Assembly: GCA_035048495.1 (NCBI GenBank)
Contig: CM068551.1
Span: 22,322,248 to 22,386,247 of the forward strand
From: Euptelea pleiosperma
Taxonomy: Eukaryota; Streptophyta; Magnoliopsida; Ranunculales; Eupteleaceae
DNA length: 64,000 nt
Direction of reading: 5' to 3'
The translations under genes were made by a program, and so were the position numbers. How positions within the stretch are numbered: position 1 is the first letter of the stretch; each line of letters opens with the position of its first letter. Of the stretch, positions 45,191-58,654 are shown piece after piece. Below the pieces are notes generated by a model, which saw only the letters and a list, made by a program, of their open reading frames with translations, searched no databases and was not told the origin of the DNA.

Positions 45191-46659
45191 TGGACAGGAG
45201 ACATTAAATCAATTATTTTCTATTTTATTTTTCTTAAAAAAGACAGGAGACGCTGTGGGGACCCACTTCATTTACTATCTTGCTTAAGGAGACAAGCCAC
45301 CTAAGTGAATCACCTGATTGGTCAAACTTTGACTTTATGGTGGGCCAAAGAAAGCTCCTATACCTCATAGTAGGTTTGATAGAGCTGTGTTACTGTCATC
45401 CCTTGGTGCCTACCGTCCCTAGGTCCAGACTCCAGACCACAGATGGTCCCCCGTTCCAATAGTCTGGACCCTAGGGAGGATGACGTCCACAGATGATAGT
45501 ATCTTCAGTTTGAAATGCCACAGAACTAGCCAGCATGTACGGGAATACGAGTGGAACCCTCTACCAATGGGTGGTTCCGGTTTGTGTATGTTGCCTCTGG
45601 TTTGGGTACTAATGTACACCCCGAACCCGAATCCATTATATACCGCAGTTCCGGGTCCCATTATTTTCGGTTCTGGTACTGAATAGTCTTTTAGAACTGT
45701 AAGTCTGCAATGGACAAATACCCAATTTTCCATCAGTTTTGAGCATGTGTAGTATAAAACATGGTTTAAAAAAGGGCTGTTATAACGAAAATAGTGGCTG
45801 TTATAACAGTAACGCCGAATCCAGTTATGGTTTTTCCCCTTATAAAAAAAAATGGGATATCAACTATAATGGCCATTATTTAGAAAAATAAAGCATTTTT
45901 TACTCAGACGTGACTGATGGGATCCCATTATAACGGTCATAAACGGTAATGTTAAGGGACCATTATACCGTTATAACCGACTATTTAAAACCTTGGTATA
46001 AAAATATATACATTTTTTAGAAGAGAAAAAGGAAAGTAATCCTGTGCTGAAAGTAAAAAAAAAAAAAAAAATTGACATCCTTAACACTAAACAATTCTGG
46101 TGCGAGCATAGATTAATCAGGTACCTATTGACACCCCTAAGTCAGTCTCTAATGTTGTACACAGTCACAGTGTAATCCTTCTATTGTTCTTCAAATCCAT
46201 CGAGCCTTCAGTTTGTTCTCCAATTTGAAGGCCCCCCACATCGAAAAATTGAATGAGCCTAATCATCAGATCTTTGACATTCTTTAGTCAACTAGTACCT
46301 GCATGGTGATCACAGAAAACTTTTATGAACATTTATAGGCAATCTAGAAAATTTGAGTGAAGGTAACCATACAAGGCCTAAGAAAACATCATCTCTGGAA
46401 AAGTACATTCAATTATTGTAAGAATCAGATTCTTTGCATTCTTATAGCATCGGCATGATAGGAATTGATCTCGAAATACATGATTTCCATCCAAAACACA
46501 TTAAAATGATTCAAATTGACTTTCGCCATCATAATCTAAACTTGCACGAGACCCTTTTAGAGTCGGAGTCTGTTTTTGCCATTTTTTTCTCCAAAAATTC
46601 CATTACAATGTCTAATGCATGTTGAATATAAACAGGGGCATTTTGATCACTGTATAACC
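45191..46659. other. RPC9 downstream region with one MITE, no gene
   Basis: Open frames here (45280-45462, 45419-45733, 46434-46625) lack domains. The RPC9 3' UTR should lie just below 46660. The MITE at 45760-45995 is the only clear feature. Confidence 0.4.
45760..45995. mobile_element. Palindromic MITE, CGTTATAACGG vocabulary
   Basis: Ends CATGGTTTAAAAAAGGGC and CTATTTAAAACCTTG with a perfect 8-bp duplication GTATAAAA (45752-45759 and 45996-46003). The interior is CTGTTATAACG, GTTATAACAG and CCATTATAC words. Confidence 0.9.
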
Positions 46660-49600
46660 TTAATTTGCTTCCATCAGTTCCTGATCTGGAATTTCTTCTT
46701 TATCCTCATTTGTCCCTTCTCTAGGCTTCACTAGAGGAGGCAACACCTCAACCACCATCTCCACCAACTCTTCAACTTCTTCACTTCCCATACGTTTCTC
46801 ACATTCCTCTATAATCTGCGAACATGAAACATGACAAGAAAAAAATAAATCAGGAATTTCCAACCAAAAAACTTAAGCTATATGACAAACTGTGTACCCA
46901 TGAAACAAGAGTAATAATCCAAGGTATCTCGAGGGTACCCACTAAGTACAGTCTACCAATGGCATACATATGTACATTCAGGTGCATGATGATCTAATGT
47001 TCAATGGGCTGGTCTATCCTACACCATCTCCTGTGCTAAAATTGATCCAATCAGATGATCATTCTAGTCCTTTTCAAGGACAGTTACATTGTACTTGGTC
47101 TCACGATCCAACAGAATATAAAAGATCAGATAGTAGCAATAATTCTTCAGGGTCAAATTTTTAGTGTAAGAGATCTCCTAGATGGGACCAATCGAATGGT
47201 GGTCTCAACCCCATACTCCCACACCCCTGCGTGTGGCAGGCTACCTAATGGGTGACATCAATTTCCTAATTGATGAAATGATCCAATTACCATGGACATC
47301 TTTTAGTTCTTTTTTCTCCTCTTTCCAATTGATACAAGCTGGGACTGAACCGATGGTGCCAAAGCATTAGGCCCTACTCTATAGTGAGGCAGCAATGCTG
47401 AGGTCTCCAATTCAATACAGGTTACCAAACTGGAAAGAAAACGGAAGAGAGAAATGCGTAGCAGGATAAGAACTCCAAAGAGCATTGTTTGTCTGTTAAT
47501 GTTGCATAGAACCATAAAAATACTTTTCCAATGCATTTCAACAAGTAGATCTGCAACTAGAACTGTTCCTAAGATAAAAGCATGAGAAAGAGAAAAAGAA
47601 TAGCCAGTTATTCTTTTGATGAACAGAAAAGTAGCCCAACTTATGGACGAATTACCCAAAATTATCTTCTCTCTCTTCTATATATTGGTAAAATGGATTA
47701 AGTGATTCGACTATTCACTTTGAAATTTTTAGTTTCTTCTCTTCTCAATCACAGAAGCCTTAACCCACATGATTTGTAAGCTTTCTCCGTATTAAGTTTA
47801 CAATGTCTCGTTTAACCTTTCCAAGTCCAGTCAGCAGTTAAAGCTCCGTCTGATATCAGTCATTATTAATGCCCCTTGAGGAGGAACCAAAATAGAAGAC
47901 TACCTTGTGAAGACAGGGAGCCTATACCTGAGTGAAAATTTATACATGTTACAATAAACATACATAGTGGATGTGATATCTTTAAAGCAGCACAACTCCT
48001 TAATTAACATGATCGAAACCAAGCCATGTCTAGGCTCAATTCACTCATCAGCAGAATAAAAATGTCAAGAAAATTAAAGAACTGACGCACTGTCATTGGT
48101 GGTGGGTGAGTCCACTCTCATGTCATACCAATATACTCTTAACAGTTATTACTCTTGCTAGCTTTGACAGATATGGTCAAAGAACGAAGTTATCTTATCA
48201 AACCATCTACTATCTTCTGGCTACTCTCCTTAAGAAACTTTTCTTTCTTATTCTCAGTAGAAGATAGTTCAAGTTACTTTTTGCCATTAAATAGCTGAAA
48301 TGATTTCTGCTTTACCAACAGCCTAGCATTAGAATGAGCACTCCTTCAAGACTCTGATCTCCAGCTTAAGCAATTTTTTACCAATCATTTTTTATTACTT
48401 TAGGTTTTAAGGTGAATCTATGACTTACCAAAATCGTGACTTCAAAAGAGTCGTAACAGCTTGAATAGGATCCATGACCCGCTGTATTTCTGATTACATC
48501 ATCTCAGACCTGAGCGGAGATTGCTACGATTCCAATTGCATGTCCAGCAAAATAGAATGGTAGGACACTTGTTGAAGGGAGCTATATATGGAGAACACTG
48601 GGAAGACGTTAATGTTCCTTCCCTTTCCATGAAGTGGAAACTCTGTCAACTATATGATCATGATAAGATCTCCTGGTCCTTCGTATATGTAAATGGAGCA
48701 CCACTGAGAAGGTCAATAAGTTTCTCTTCCCACAAAATCAGCAAATCCTCACAAATTTGTAACCCCTTCTTTTATTTTCATCCATGGAAAAATTGAAATC
48801 CCCTCTAGGGCTGCAACTTGGGTTGGGCTCAGCCTAAGACCTCGGGTTACCTGACCCCTATCATTAAATATGTGAGTGTGTGTAGAAAACTTTAGTAGTT
48901 ACTATCCACAATGTTCTCTCTCTCTCTCTCTCTCTAGCGTTTGAGTAACTGCTAGTTTTATCTACATTTTGTTTTTTTCCCTTTTTTTTTCTGATAGCCT
49001 ACAGATTTTTTTCTTGGAGGAGGCTAATAACCTATGGGTTGCAAAAAATGTTTGTTGTTAACTCTCTTTTGATTGTTAGTCAATCTGACCGACCCGGCAG
49101 GTTGGGTTCAGGCTAAGAATCTCATGCCCGAGCTCGGGTTGACTCCCAACCCGCTCGAGTTCGAATTTCTCTCATATCAAGGGAATGACCTTTGAGTACT
49201 TCAGCCATGTACTGCTAGTCAGAAGTTGTCAAAATGAGTAATGAATTCAACCAAAATTAAAATCACCGTTCCCAATTATCCTCTGTTAGATCCTATGGAT
49301 CCCATGCTTAGGCTGTCCACAGTATACAGTTGCCCACCTACTGTACCCAAGGCATTGAGGGCAACACACTTGCACCTCATGGCAACCGACGATCCCTACC
49401 CCCCAAACCCCCACCAGTAGATCCTACCAGAAAAGCTTCATTGGTCTCCAGCCTAGCTTCTTGTAATATGGCCTCACACTCTTTGGCTTTCTTAGTACTA
49501 ATTTTTGCCATCCTTTGATTCCAGTTGTTAAATCCCTTATAGGATCTTCATCAAGGAATTACTGCAAGACTTTTCATCTTACCTTCATTTCCCATCTTAT

Positions 49601-52600
49601 CTTCGTCTACAAACTATTTAGTGCAACAACTTCCGTCACCAACACCCATTTTGGATCATGGTCTTTAAAAAATCAAATCATTTCCTTAATGTCCTCCTCG
49701 ACATAAAATATTTCAGCCTCAGAGACTACTCATTTTCCCCATTTTCATCTTTATCGTTCATCTACCAATTGATACTCACGAATATTGATTATTTCTCTAT
49801 TTTACTCTGCTAATTCTTGCCCTGCCATATCATTCCAAAAAGCTGTATCCCTAAGAATCTGGTCCCTAGTGTTGGACTAAACACCAACAAGGTTGGAATA
49901 AATCTTTCCCAACAGCAATGTTTCTACCCAACAGGATAACAACCATATTAACCATAATTGGTATCCACCTCACCTCGTTATGGCATCTGGGGGAGAATAA
50001 AGGGGAACTAAATGTCTAGAAAACAAACACAAGAAGAAGAAAAGCTTGAAATGAATTGCTTGGGCATCTGACATTGGCCTAGCTTCAGTGAAAAATGATA
50101 TGACTATCACCAACATTAGAAGGGTCTCGAGTGCTTATACTGAAACAAATACCCCCCAACAATAACAAGAGCACGATGTATGTACCCGTAGCTAGTCCAT
50201 CTATCAATACTGGATCTGAAGCATTAGGAAGAGGAACCATAATACCTTTGTCATTTTTCTCTCTTACTCAAGAAAATAATCATGGACTAATTTGATGCCT
50301 TCGCAAGCCACAATAAGAGTCAAGAATCACAATTTTTATCAGTGTCAAGTCACCTAACATCACATGTTAGTGTCTTGATTAGACAGCTCCTACTTTCTCA
50401 AAAATCCATCCTTTTCCACGTATCTGTGCCCTTGAATTTATTTTTGAAAAGCCTCAATTATTGATGAAGAGTTGGAGCACCACAGGCATGATGGCTGGAG
50501 CACTTGTCAAAATTAATTCACATTAGCATCATGTCTCCTTGCGATGTTTCTTCTTCAACACAGCTTGTATCTTAAGGTTCATTAATGCACTTTGGAGTCT
50601 ACAAAGCAACCAGTATCTTAGGGTTCATTTTGGCAGACAACCCCTTTGCCTAAAAAATTTCCTGTAATGAAAGTACAACTCTTCAGAAAGGCCTTCGAAT
50701 CTAAATACCAACTGTATTATCATTCAACCAATTCCTTCGTCCTTCCTACCTTCCTACGGAACAGATTGCACGTGATGTCAAAACTCCCACTAGAACCCAA
50801 GTAAATATTGAAGTAGAAGATGGTCAATGCCGGATTACAAATGTTTGACCATCTACACTTTCTACCACCACGAAAGAATGCAGGACATTGCCTGGGCAAT
50901 ACGCTATCATCTCTTTGTATTTTAATTGCATGGGCATATTAGTTACCATAAGATTTACATGAGAAGGCAGACGTGATAGTATAACAATAATGTTACTTCA
51001 CCATGGCCTTCAATTATTCAGTCTCCATGCATCATGTACTCCTACTCTATTTACAGAATATGTACGTGTACAATAGTCATCAATAACAAGAACACTATGT
51101 TTCTATGTTCTATTTTCTAATACTTTCTTTTAGGATTACATACTAGTGGTTATAGAGTTCATTAGGCCCAATCCAAGAGACAATATTGCACTCTGCCTTC
51201 ACTTCTTCATGTACAAACATGTTCTATTCAAGGATTGAAATTTCAATTTCGACCTGTATTTCAGCCCACGTTGACCGAAATTTCGAAATTTCAGGAAAAT
51301 TTTGGAAAATACTTTATAATCTCCCACAAGATAATGGATACTTAATTTTGTCCTTTAATATAGGAACAAAGGCCTGAATTATCTCTTCATTAATTGATAT
51401 TTAAGAATCGAAGTGAGGGCTGAAATTTTTGGGCTTTCGATTTTGGTCTACCCTAAAAACAAAATTTCCACCTGAAATTTCGAGAATTTCGCTGAAATTT
51501 CGAGAATTTCGCTGAAATTTAAAACGCTGGTTCTATTACATGTATGGCATGAGATAAGAAAACACATGAACATTCATGTCTGTTTGAATCTACAAACAGA
51601 AATACAAGAGAAAAAATAGCATCAACCATCGCCAACATGTCCATAAAGTAAGCAAGCTTCAATAAGAACCCATGACATAAAAGCAAGGAAATAAATTTCA
51701 GTTTCGAGGTTTATTTCAACATGTCTAAAAATGGAAATGTTTCCACGAAATATTTCGACCAGTGTGGAAGTAATACATTTTTTGTGGAAATGATGGAAAT
51801 AATGTGGAAATGACGGAAATATTGTAGAAATGTTTGTGGAAAGTTTGGAAAATGATGAAACAAGCATAAAAACACACTCATAAGCTTTCAAACCATAATA
51901 TACAACCATATGTAGTGTGGAAATGAATGAACATAATGGTCTACAATATGTCGCGGTAAGTATCTTTAATTAGTCAAGGTTTAATTTACTTATATAACTA
52001 TTATTTAATTGTTAATTATAAAAAGTCATAAAGTAATATATTAACAAATCTTTATTCACTTACATTAATTTCTTAACATTATATGTAATTTATGCAACAT
52101 ATAATCAATTTATGCACAATCATGGATGTTTAGGGTAAAAACCAATGAAATTGGAGTTTTTCCCAAATTCCAAATTTTCACCATAAACGATCTTCAATCC
52201 GTGCACAAATCGTAAATGCATCATAGATTCATAAATTTAATGAATTTACACTTAATCTATTTATTTGTAGCAAGAAATTTTATCCTTATGTATATTTTGA
52301 ATTTGAAAAAACTCCCAAACGGGATTTGATTTTTCCTCACGATCAATCCACGAACAAAAAAAATCTACAATGGATTGATCTTTTGTATAAACAACATATA
52401 TGGAAAGGGGTTAAATGGATCAAATATGAGATTTATAGCGGCTTTGAGCTCAAATGAGGTGTTTCCTACCTACGATTGAAATGTTTCCAATATTTCCATA
52501 CATGTTGAAACATTTCGACCGAAATAATACATATCCACACTGTCAATTGATTGAAATTTATTGTTCACACGAAATATTTCGACATGAATGGAAATATTTC

Positions 52601-53245
52601 AGGAAATTTAACATTATTTCGACGTAAGTATTCTTTCATGTCGGTAACCTAGAAAATGAAATCTTTCGCGAAATATTTCGATAATTTCGTGAAATTTATT
52701 TCCTTGCATAAAAGGTATTTTTGAATAAGAGTTACCGGGTCGATTTCAACCATAGACGATGGCCTAATGTTGATGATATTGAGCTTCTCCGCTTTTGCAA
52801 GCTTGTACTTTTCACAACTTTTCAAGAATTCGTTGATGCTTTCTCTCGATTGATTGCAAGCAGCGCTTTCAACCAAATAATCATAAACCTACACACAGTC
52901 AGAACAAGATTGAGTACATGTGAAGCAGTAAAAACACAACTTAACCACTACACAGCAAAATAAGTCCGACCTGGAACTCCGACTGAGCAATAGGGGCAAT
53001 AACCCGTGTAGGATCCGTCGACGCGCCTCTTGATCGTAGGAAGTCGAGTACTTCGAAATTTGTAAGTGCCCCAGCATTGGCTTGTTTTCTACAAAAATCC
53101 ATTTTCCATTTAATTTATGTAACCATAACCACTCAAAAACTAAAACTTACAACTAGGAAAGCTCAAACGATTAATGGAAATGAACCCAATTGCTGAAAAC
53201 TAAAAACCAAGAGAAGTGAAGGGATTCGGGAACATACATTTTCAT
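46660..53245 (-). CDS. RPC9: DNA-directed RNA polymerase III subunit RPC9 (CRCP/Rpc17 family), complete
   Basis: Four exons: 53245-53238 (only 8 coding bases), 53088-52971, 52888-52736 and 46815-46660. All junctions are GT/AG and the phases agree, giving 144 residues, close to the roughly 148 of the human CRCP protein. The small HRDC-like Rpb4/RPC9 domain covers most of it: ANAGALTNFEVLDFLRSRG (6-24), RESINEFLKSCEKYKLAKAE (about 58-77), LNIINIRPSSMVEIDP, then IEECEKRMG and an acidic tail ending QELMEAN. RPC9 pairs with RPC8 to form the pol III stalk used in initiation at tRNA and 5S genes. Intron 3 is 5.9 kb and holds two 8-bp-duplication MITEs, one starting 29 bp from the exon 3 donor. It is divergent from the small gene starting at 53487. 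Confidence 0.92.
46816..51220. other. RPC9 intron 3, outer part, no gene
   Basis: Long A+T-rich intron. It has a (CT)n run near 48914-48937 and a GGGTTGG/CCCGAGCTCGGG-rich patch near 48820-49165. Stretches between about 49440 and 50900 read in places like eroded coding DNA on the minus strand, perhaps a LINE, but I could not place a domain. The open frames at 47303-47659 and 48521-48796 are not supported. Confidence 0.4.
51229..51529. mobile_element. Palindromic MITE, GAAATTTCG vocabulary, in RPC9 intron
   Basis: Ends CAAGGATTGAAATTTCAATT and CTGAAATTTAAAACGCTG with a perfect 8-bp duplication GTTCTATT (51221-51228 and 51530-51537). The right end has a 20-bp tandem repeat of CGAGAATTTCGCTGAAATTT. 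Confidence 0.88.
51684..52706. mobile_element. Palindromic element, 1.02 kb, GAAATATTTCG vocabulary, in RPC9 intron
   Basis: Ends CAAGGAAATAAATTTCAG and GTGAAATTTATTTCCTTG with a perfect 8-bp duplication CATAAAAG (51676-51683 and 52707-52714). Outer parts use GGAAATATTTC, TTTCGAC and TGGAAATG words; the middle 0.5 kb is unrelated A+T-rich sequence without coding capacity. Its edge is 29 bp from the RPC9 exon 3 splice donor. Confidence 0.9.
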
Positions 53246-53486
53246 CACCAGAGAATTGGAGAATGAAACTGGTTTGAATTACCCACTTGCAGGCGTAACT
53301 TGGATTCTGTATCAATCTACAATGATAAAAGTTAGAAAATTACAAAAAAATTAACCAAAATTAGGGAAGTGCGCATCATGCCAAAGATAATTCCAAACAA
53401 TTTTATTTGGTTCTTTTCTCTCTCTAAGATCGGCCTTCAAACATGGGTTTTTGACAGAAATACCTAAAAGCAAAGATCTTCAGATA
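53246..53486. promoter_or_regulatory. Divergent promoter between RPC9 and the glycine-rich gene
   Basis: Only 241 bp separate the RPC9 start codon (minus) from the start codon of the TGD5-like gene (plus). A CT-rich patch (TTCTTTTCTCTCTCTAAG, about 53411-53428) would fit the plus-strand leader. No TATA box is called. Confidence 0.5.
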
Positions 53487-54448
53487 ATGAAAACTTGGAT
53501 TTCATCATGGGAATTCGTCTCAGGTAAGTCTAGGTTGGAGGTTATGAGACCAGTCCATTGCAACACTAGTAATACTAATTAGAATAGCAAGAGAGTGAAA
53601 TGGAAACAAAATATGGATGTTAGTTGAACAAGAAAAAAATAAATATTTAGACCGCCATTTCGGCACAAAAATGACGATCCAAACAAGCAATACACACATA
53701 TATATACTAGGGGATGACCCGTGCCAACGGCACTCCCCAACAAGGTGTTTGCATAAACGGATGCCTTCGGCACTCAAACCCACTTCCTAAATGACCCATG
53801 CCAACGGCAGTACTCCGCGACAAAGCATGCGCAGATACATTCGAATGCCGAAGGCATTCAAAATGTACATAGGTAACCTATCACCTCCCACAGAAAATCA
53901 AACAATCTCTTGTCCGGCAACTTTAGGTCATTCATACAATCAATCTCAGTTACCCATGATACACTATAACATTGTTAACATGGATGGTTAAGGTCACTAT
54001 ATGGTTTTTTGTTAATCACTAAAAACTTGTTCATGGAGAAAAAAGAAAACCTACCCATTAAAACCCAACACTAAATAAGAAGAAACATAAGCAAGACCAT
54101 GAAAGAGAGTTGGATGCATGTTCCTGTATAAGAGATCACTTTATACCTGAGAATTTGATAAATGTCTAAGGTCACTATATGCATATCCTTGGCTTCAATC
54201 AGTGACAAAAGAAAAAAGGAGTATGTTTTTCAGTTTACTAACACAGTTATGTTTTTCTATTTCAGGCATGCCTTTGAATATCTTCGGTCTTGGTGAAGGT
54301 ATGCACTCAAAGAAAGATGTCTTTATTTGTAGCAAGATCATTATTTTTTAACATTATATTTCTGATTTTTATTGCAAATCTCATCTGAGGGTGTTGTGGG
54401 GAAGGATTTGGCCTTGGTTGGGGCTTTGGCACTGCTTTTGGCAATTAG
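53487..54448 (+). CDS. Small glycine-rich TGD5-like protein, stops early at a TAG
   Basis: Three exons, 53487-53523 (donor G|GTAAGT), 54266-54298 (acceptor TTTCAG, donor G|GTATGC) and 54390-54448, in consistent phase. They read through MPLNIFGLGEG into GFGLGWGFGTAFGN and then TAG. The block PLNI(F/L)G.G followed by a Gly-rich GLGWGFGTAFG membrane-like stretch is typical of small plant glycine-rich proteins such as TGD5, a chloroplast envelope lipid-transfer component. About 42 residues are encoded, short for that family. After the TAG the same frame stays open to 54544 with YWTSKVTF, which resembles the continuation seen in relatives, where the stop position is usually Gln (CAG). So this is either a short isoform or a nonsense-damaged gene. 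No domain search was possible. Confidence 0.55.
53707..53870 (-). mobile_element. Helitron 3'-end fragments in the glycine-rich gene's first intron
   Basis: On the minus strand, GGGGAGTGCCGTTGGCACGG runs into CTAG (53707-53710) before T, the 3' end of the same family as 19621-19779. A second, more decayed hairpin copy follows at about 53798-53820. The 5' end is absent. Confidence 0.65.
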
Positions 54449-54544
54449 TATTGGACATCCAAGGTCACATTCTGGGGCACTGATTTCAACAGTAGGGATC
54501 AAAGTGATAAAAGAACATCAGCATGTTTCTCAAAATCATATTGA

Positions 54545-57500
54545 AGAACATGAGATTGAGAGTGATGGACAGAAAACGCAAAAAAACCAATATGTGGGGA
54601 CGAAATGGTTTCAGAACTGATGCATCACTACCACCATGAAGCAACAAATGTTAAAAGATTAATGTAAGTAAGGAGGTTAAGAAATTCAAGAATTGCAAAT
54701 AAGCCATGTGCAACTCTCAGAGACCACTGACGACCAAACAAATAAAAAGAAACCTACAGTTCCTTTAACACAAAAATGAGATTTTACATTGAAGATAATA
54801 AAGCAAACCAAAATCACCCTAGACATTGAGAAATATATACCAAATTCTATACTCAATCCTAACATCTACCAGGAGAAAGAAAATCAAACCTATCAGTTCT
54901 GTGATGCAAGCAGAATTAACCTTTTTCAATAAATCTCATTTTCATATTTCTATATTCATTTACAAAAATTACAATAATAACCACATTTCAATAAAATAAA
55001 GAAATCGTGGTTAGAAAATAACTATGAATGCTTAAGCCAACGATGATGGACCAATACACCAAAAATCAGCCTCATTGGTGATTTACAGCCATTGAATTTG
55101 AACTTACATATTTACATCAAACAAAACTCTAAATCCAATATTTGTTTCTAGCTATTTGTTCAAAATAACAAATTTACCAATATGAAGCAAGCCTACTACG
55201 TAATTAAAAGGCTGATTGAAGAGAGAAAATTACAACACAAAAAAAAAAAAAAAAAAATTATTAAGAACCCCAATCAACAATTGCCCAAGGAATAAAGCCC
55301 CAGAAGACCCAAATATCTTTTAACGAAAACCAACTATTAATCTAGACCAACAAAAGAAAGCATGAAAAAAAAACTATAGGTTCTCTCTGAACTGAATTGA
55401 AAGAACAAATGCAGCCAACACTAATACTAATAAAATGCAATTTTTTCAAGATCCAAAAATCTGGAGCAATCAATAGTTCCAATAAAATTACAAACAATAC
55501 TTCAAATTATAATACCCAATTCTGAAATGTGAAATTCTAGCGATACTTCAATCCAAAATATCGTCATCATCATAAGACTTTTTCCCAATGTATTGGTTGA
55601 TTTCAAGTTGAAATATCCAAATCAAAAATATAAAATGTCTAACAATAATTCAATTTGAAACACCCAACTCTGAAGAGGTGGAAACAAAACAAAAGACATG
55701 GGTGCTTCGGTGAAGACAAAAGACGTGCGTGCGAGATAAATGGCGAGCGAGATCTGACCGTCCAAATGGTTTGATCTTAGCCACTTAAATACACTGATTG
55801 CCTGGCCGTCATAGATAGCCTCTTAGTCACATTCTCTTACTTTTATTTTAAATGTTCCAGAAATAATATTGATGAATCAACAAAATATACCCGATAGTAA
55901 ATCATTGCACTTTGTATTCGAAAAGGATCAATCTGTTCATAATTAAATAAAAGTAGATTTTCCAATTATGCAGAATCAACACATGATCCAAACAACTGAA
56001 ATCCTATATTTTTTTATTAAATAACCATGTTAAGTGTGAGATGAGAACTTGCCCCAGCTAAGTATCTTGTCTTCAACCTTCTTTTAACTTATTTTTCTTA
56101 TCTGTTTGTTTGGATACAAATTTATCCTATGTACAAAATACGTACAAAGCTCATTGATACAATATTACAAAGCTTGAAAACCAATTTTATATCCAATATT
56201 ACATAAAGAATGCTCCGTATTCTAAATGGTGAAGAGTAAACAAAGATAATGGAAACTAATTCTAACAATGATCTACATAAGCCAACAAAAAAGTAGTATT
56301 GTAGCTAAAATAATTGAATGGTAGAACATGATTTCTACCGGTGCCCAAAATTCTTGGATAAGGCATTGTTAGGATGACATAGATATATAACAGTTTAGTC
56401 TCAATATCCAAAAATCAATTTTGGATGTTTGACCAAAAATTAGCCAGATTGGCGATTTCAAGTTGTTAAACCTGAGTACCCCAAATCAACATGAAAATAC
56501 TAAAATCCAGTAGTCAAAACTCACAAAGAGATCAATTGCAAGTCTGAAAGGATACTTGAACATGGGCTGGAAAAGATGGTGCAAGGCCCAAGATCAAGGC
56601 GTTACAGTCACTGATTATTCAGAAAGGAATACCAATTATGGATGCTGAGATTTCTTGTGGAGTTAGCATACATATGTGGGCTGTTGTATAAACTGACAAG
56701 CATCAATTGATCTGTGAACACATTTGTGGACTATTCTATATATTGGCATGCACGTCTTGTGGAATTGTTATACATTTGTGGACTGTTCATATATTGTCCT
56801 GCACGATCAAAACCCAATCAAACACAAATGTAATGTTATATACTCTAATCTGTACATATCGTATATTTTGAAGATACAGGCGATAGTAATCTTCAACATT
56901 GCTAGTCCAAATTAATAGATCAGCAAGAATTGGACATTCGTAATTAAATTCTTACAAAGATGATCATGCTTGGCTGCAACATGAAAAACGAACTCAAAGC
57001 ATAACCACTTGATAACAGCATATTGGGCTGACAACTTAGTCAAATCATAGATATTCAAAGGTTTTTAAGATTAGTTAAATATGTTGCAATCTGAAAGCAA
57101 AAAGTATTGAGCTAGCTTACTAGCTCTTCTTTTACAGAACATCAAACAAACATCAATTAATCACCATACAATCCAAAGCCGTTTGTATAGTTGGCATATG
57201 GTGAACAGGCACAAACAGCAAATGAGTTGATCAAGCGGTTAGAACTGTCTGAAACAACAAACACCAAGAACACCTAGAAGTATCCATGCGACACCAAGAA
57301 CACCTAGGTAATTGAGCTATAAGTACCTATCATCTCTCAAGTCTCAATTTTTAAAGAACATGAAATGCTATGCATTACAGAACCTACCTAACACTCCCAT
57401 GAACTAACACTTATAACGGAGATGCACATTAAGCAGACAAAGCAGATTGCTCTCAATTCATACTAATCAAGTTAATTTACACACAAAGGCTTGCAATAAC

Positions 57501-58650
57501 TCTCATATGTGTAATAAAGCTATAGAACTGAATTCGACCTCCAACAACTCCTTAAACCTACGGAAACATGTGCTGCTTTTGCAGGAAAAGTAAGAAACTC
57601 AGAAGCATGATTGATACTTCATGCATAGAGCCAGCATCTCTATAGGTAGTAAGATGAGAACACATCATTTCAATTAGTATCTCTATAAGTTCGACAACCA
57701 TGCCAACCATTTAATTGTAAGAAACCTTTCACTGTATAAAAAAATAGAACCCTAAACCCAGTACACCAAACCCAGCCTAATTAGTACCCACTAAAACCAT
57801 GAATAAATCACCCCTTATGGATATACACACTAAAAAGCACCCTAATTAGATTCCACTGAGACCATGAATGCTTGCTCACCCCTTAAGGATCTACACACTA
57901 ATAAATGCAGTACATGTTGAAAACAGACGCTCTACCCGTAATTATAATTTTGGGTAAGCATACTCTGTAATCTCCATTCTATTGTCCAATACATAAGAAA
58001 AATTGAAATGTTCCCTAAATATAGAACTGGGATGATGAAGAAATTGATAATCAAAGAACACACATTAAAAGTTCAAGTCTGACAGTTAAGAAGCAAGTAA
58101 TCAGTGGTTACTAAAAATGCTAAAATTCAATGGTTAGAAACAACTAATCAGGCTAGGTTGCTATGTGCTTCATACATGGACAACTCGGAAATTGGATTAC
58201 AATTTACTGATGTTGGAAACAGGAATGCATCATAGAAAAGTACTTCAAATGTGACTAAGGTTACATGGTATAACAGTAACATCGAAGAGATGGCTCATCG
58301 CTGAATGCTCCAAATTACCAAGCAACAATACAGTCAAATTGAAAAAAATTAGAAATCATTTGCAATTTGCAAAATCAAATTGTAAACACAGACGCATTTT
58401 AGAAAGAGTGCAGCATACTTACATCCTTCACACAATACCTAAGAAGGGATAGGGATTACATTAATGATAACTGAGATGATAGAAAACCACTTTTGGAATT
58501 CCACCAACCCGCACTGAAACACAGAAACACAGATTGACCTGAGGCTAAAACCCTTAAAGAAACCATGATAAGCATATAAATGAAAACTTAAACACAGATT
58601 GATAGATTAGCATTCAAGAAAAATCAAAACACAGATGTATACAAATGAGA
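54545..58650. other. No gene seen
   Basis: Long A+T-rich stretch. Scraps of MITE words occur (CCAAAAATCAGCCTCATTGG near 55060; TTAGCCAGATTGGCGATTTC near 56438). No reading frame of note, no RNA gene recognised. Confidence 0.4.
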
Positions 58651-58654
58651 ACTG

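Noticed and set aside
47303..47659. 118-codon minus-strand frame in RPC9 intron 3
   Set aside because: No recognisable domain and no splice context; ordinary intron sequence.
49440..50900. Possible eroded LINE on the minus strand in RPC9 intron 3
   Set aside because: A few coding-like stretches, but no endonuclease, reverse transcriptase or zinc-knuckle motif could be read with confidence.
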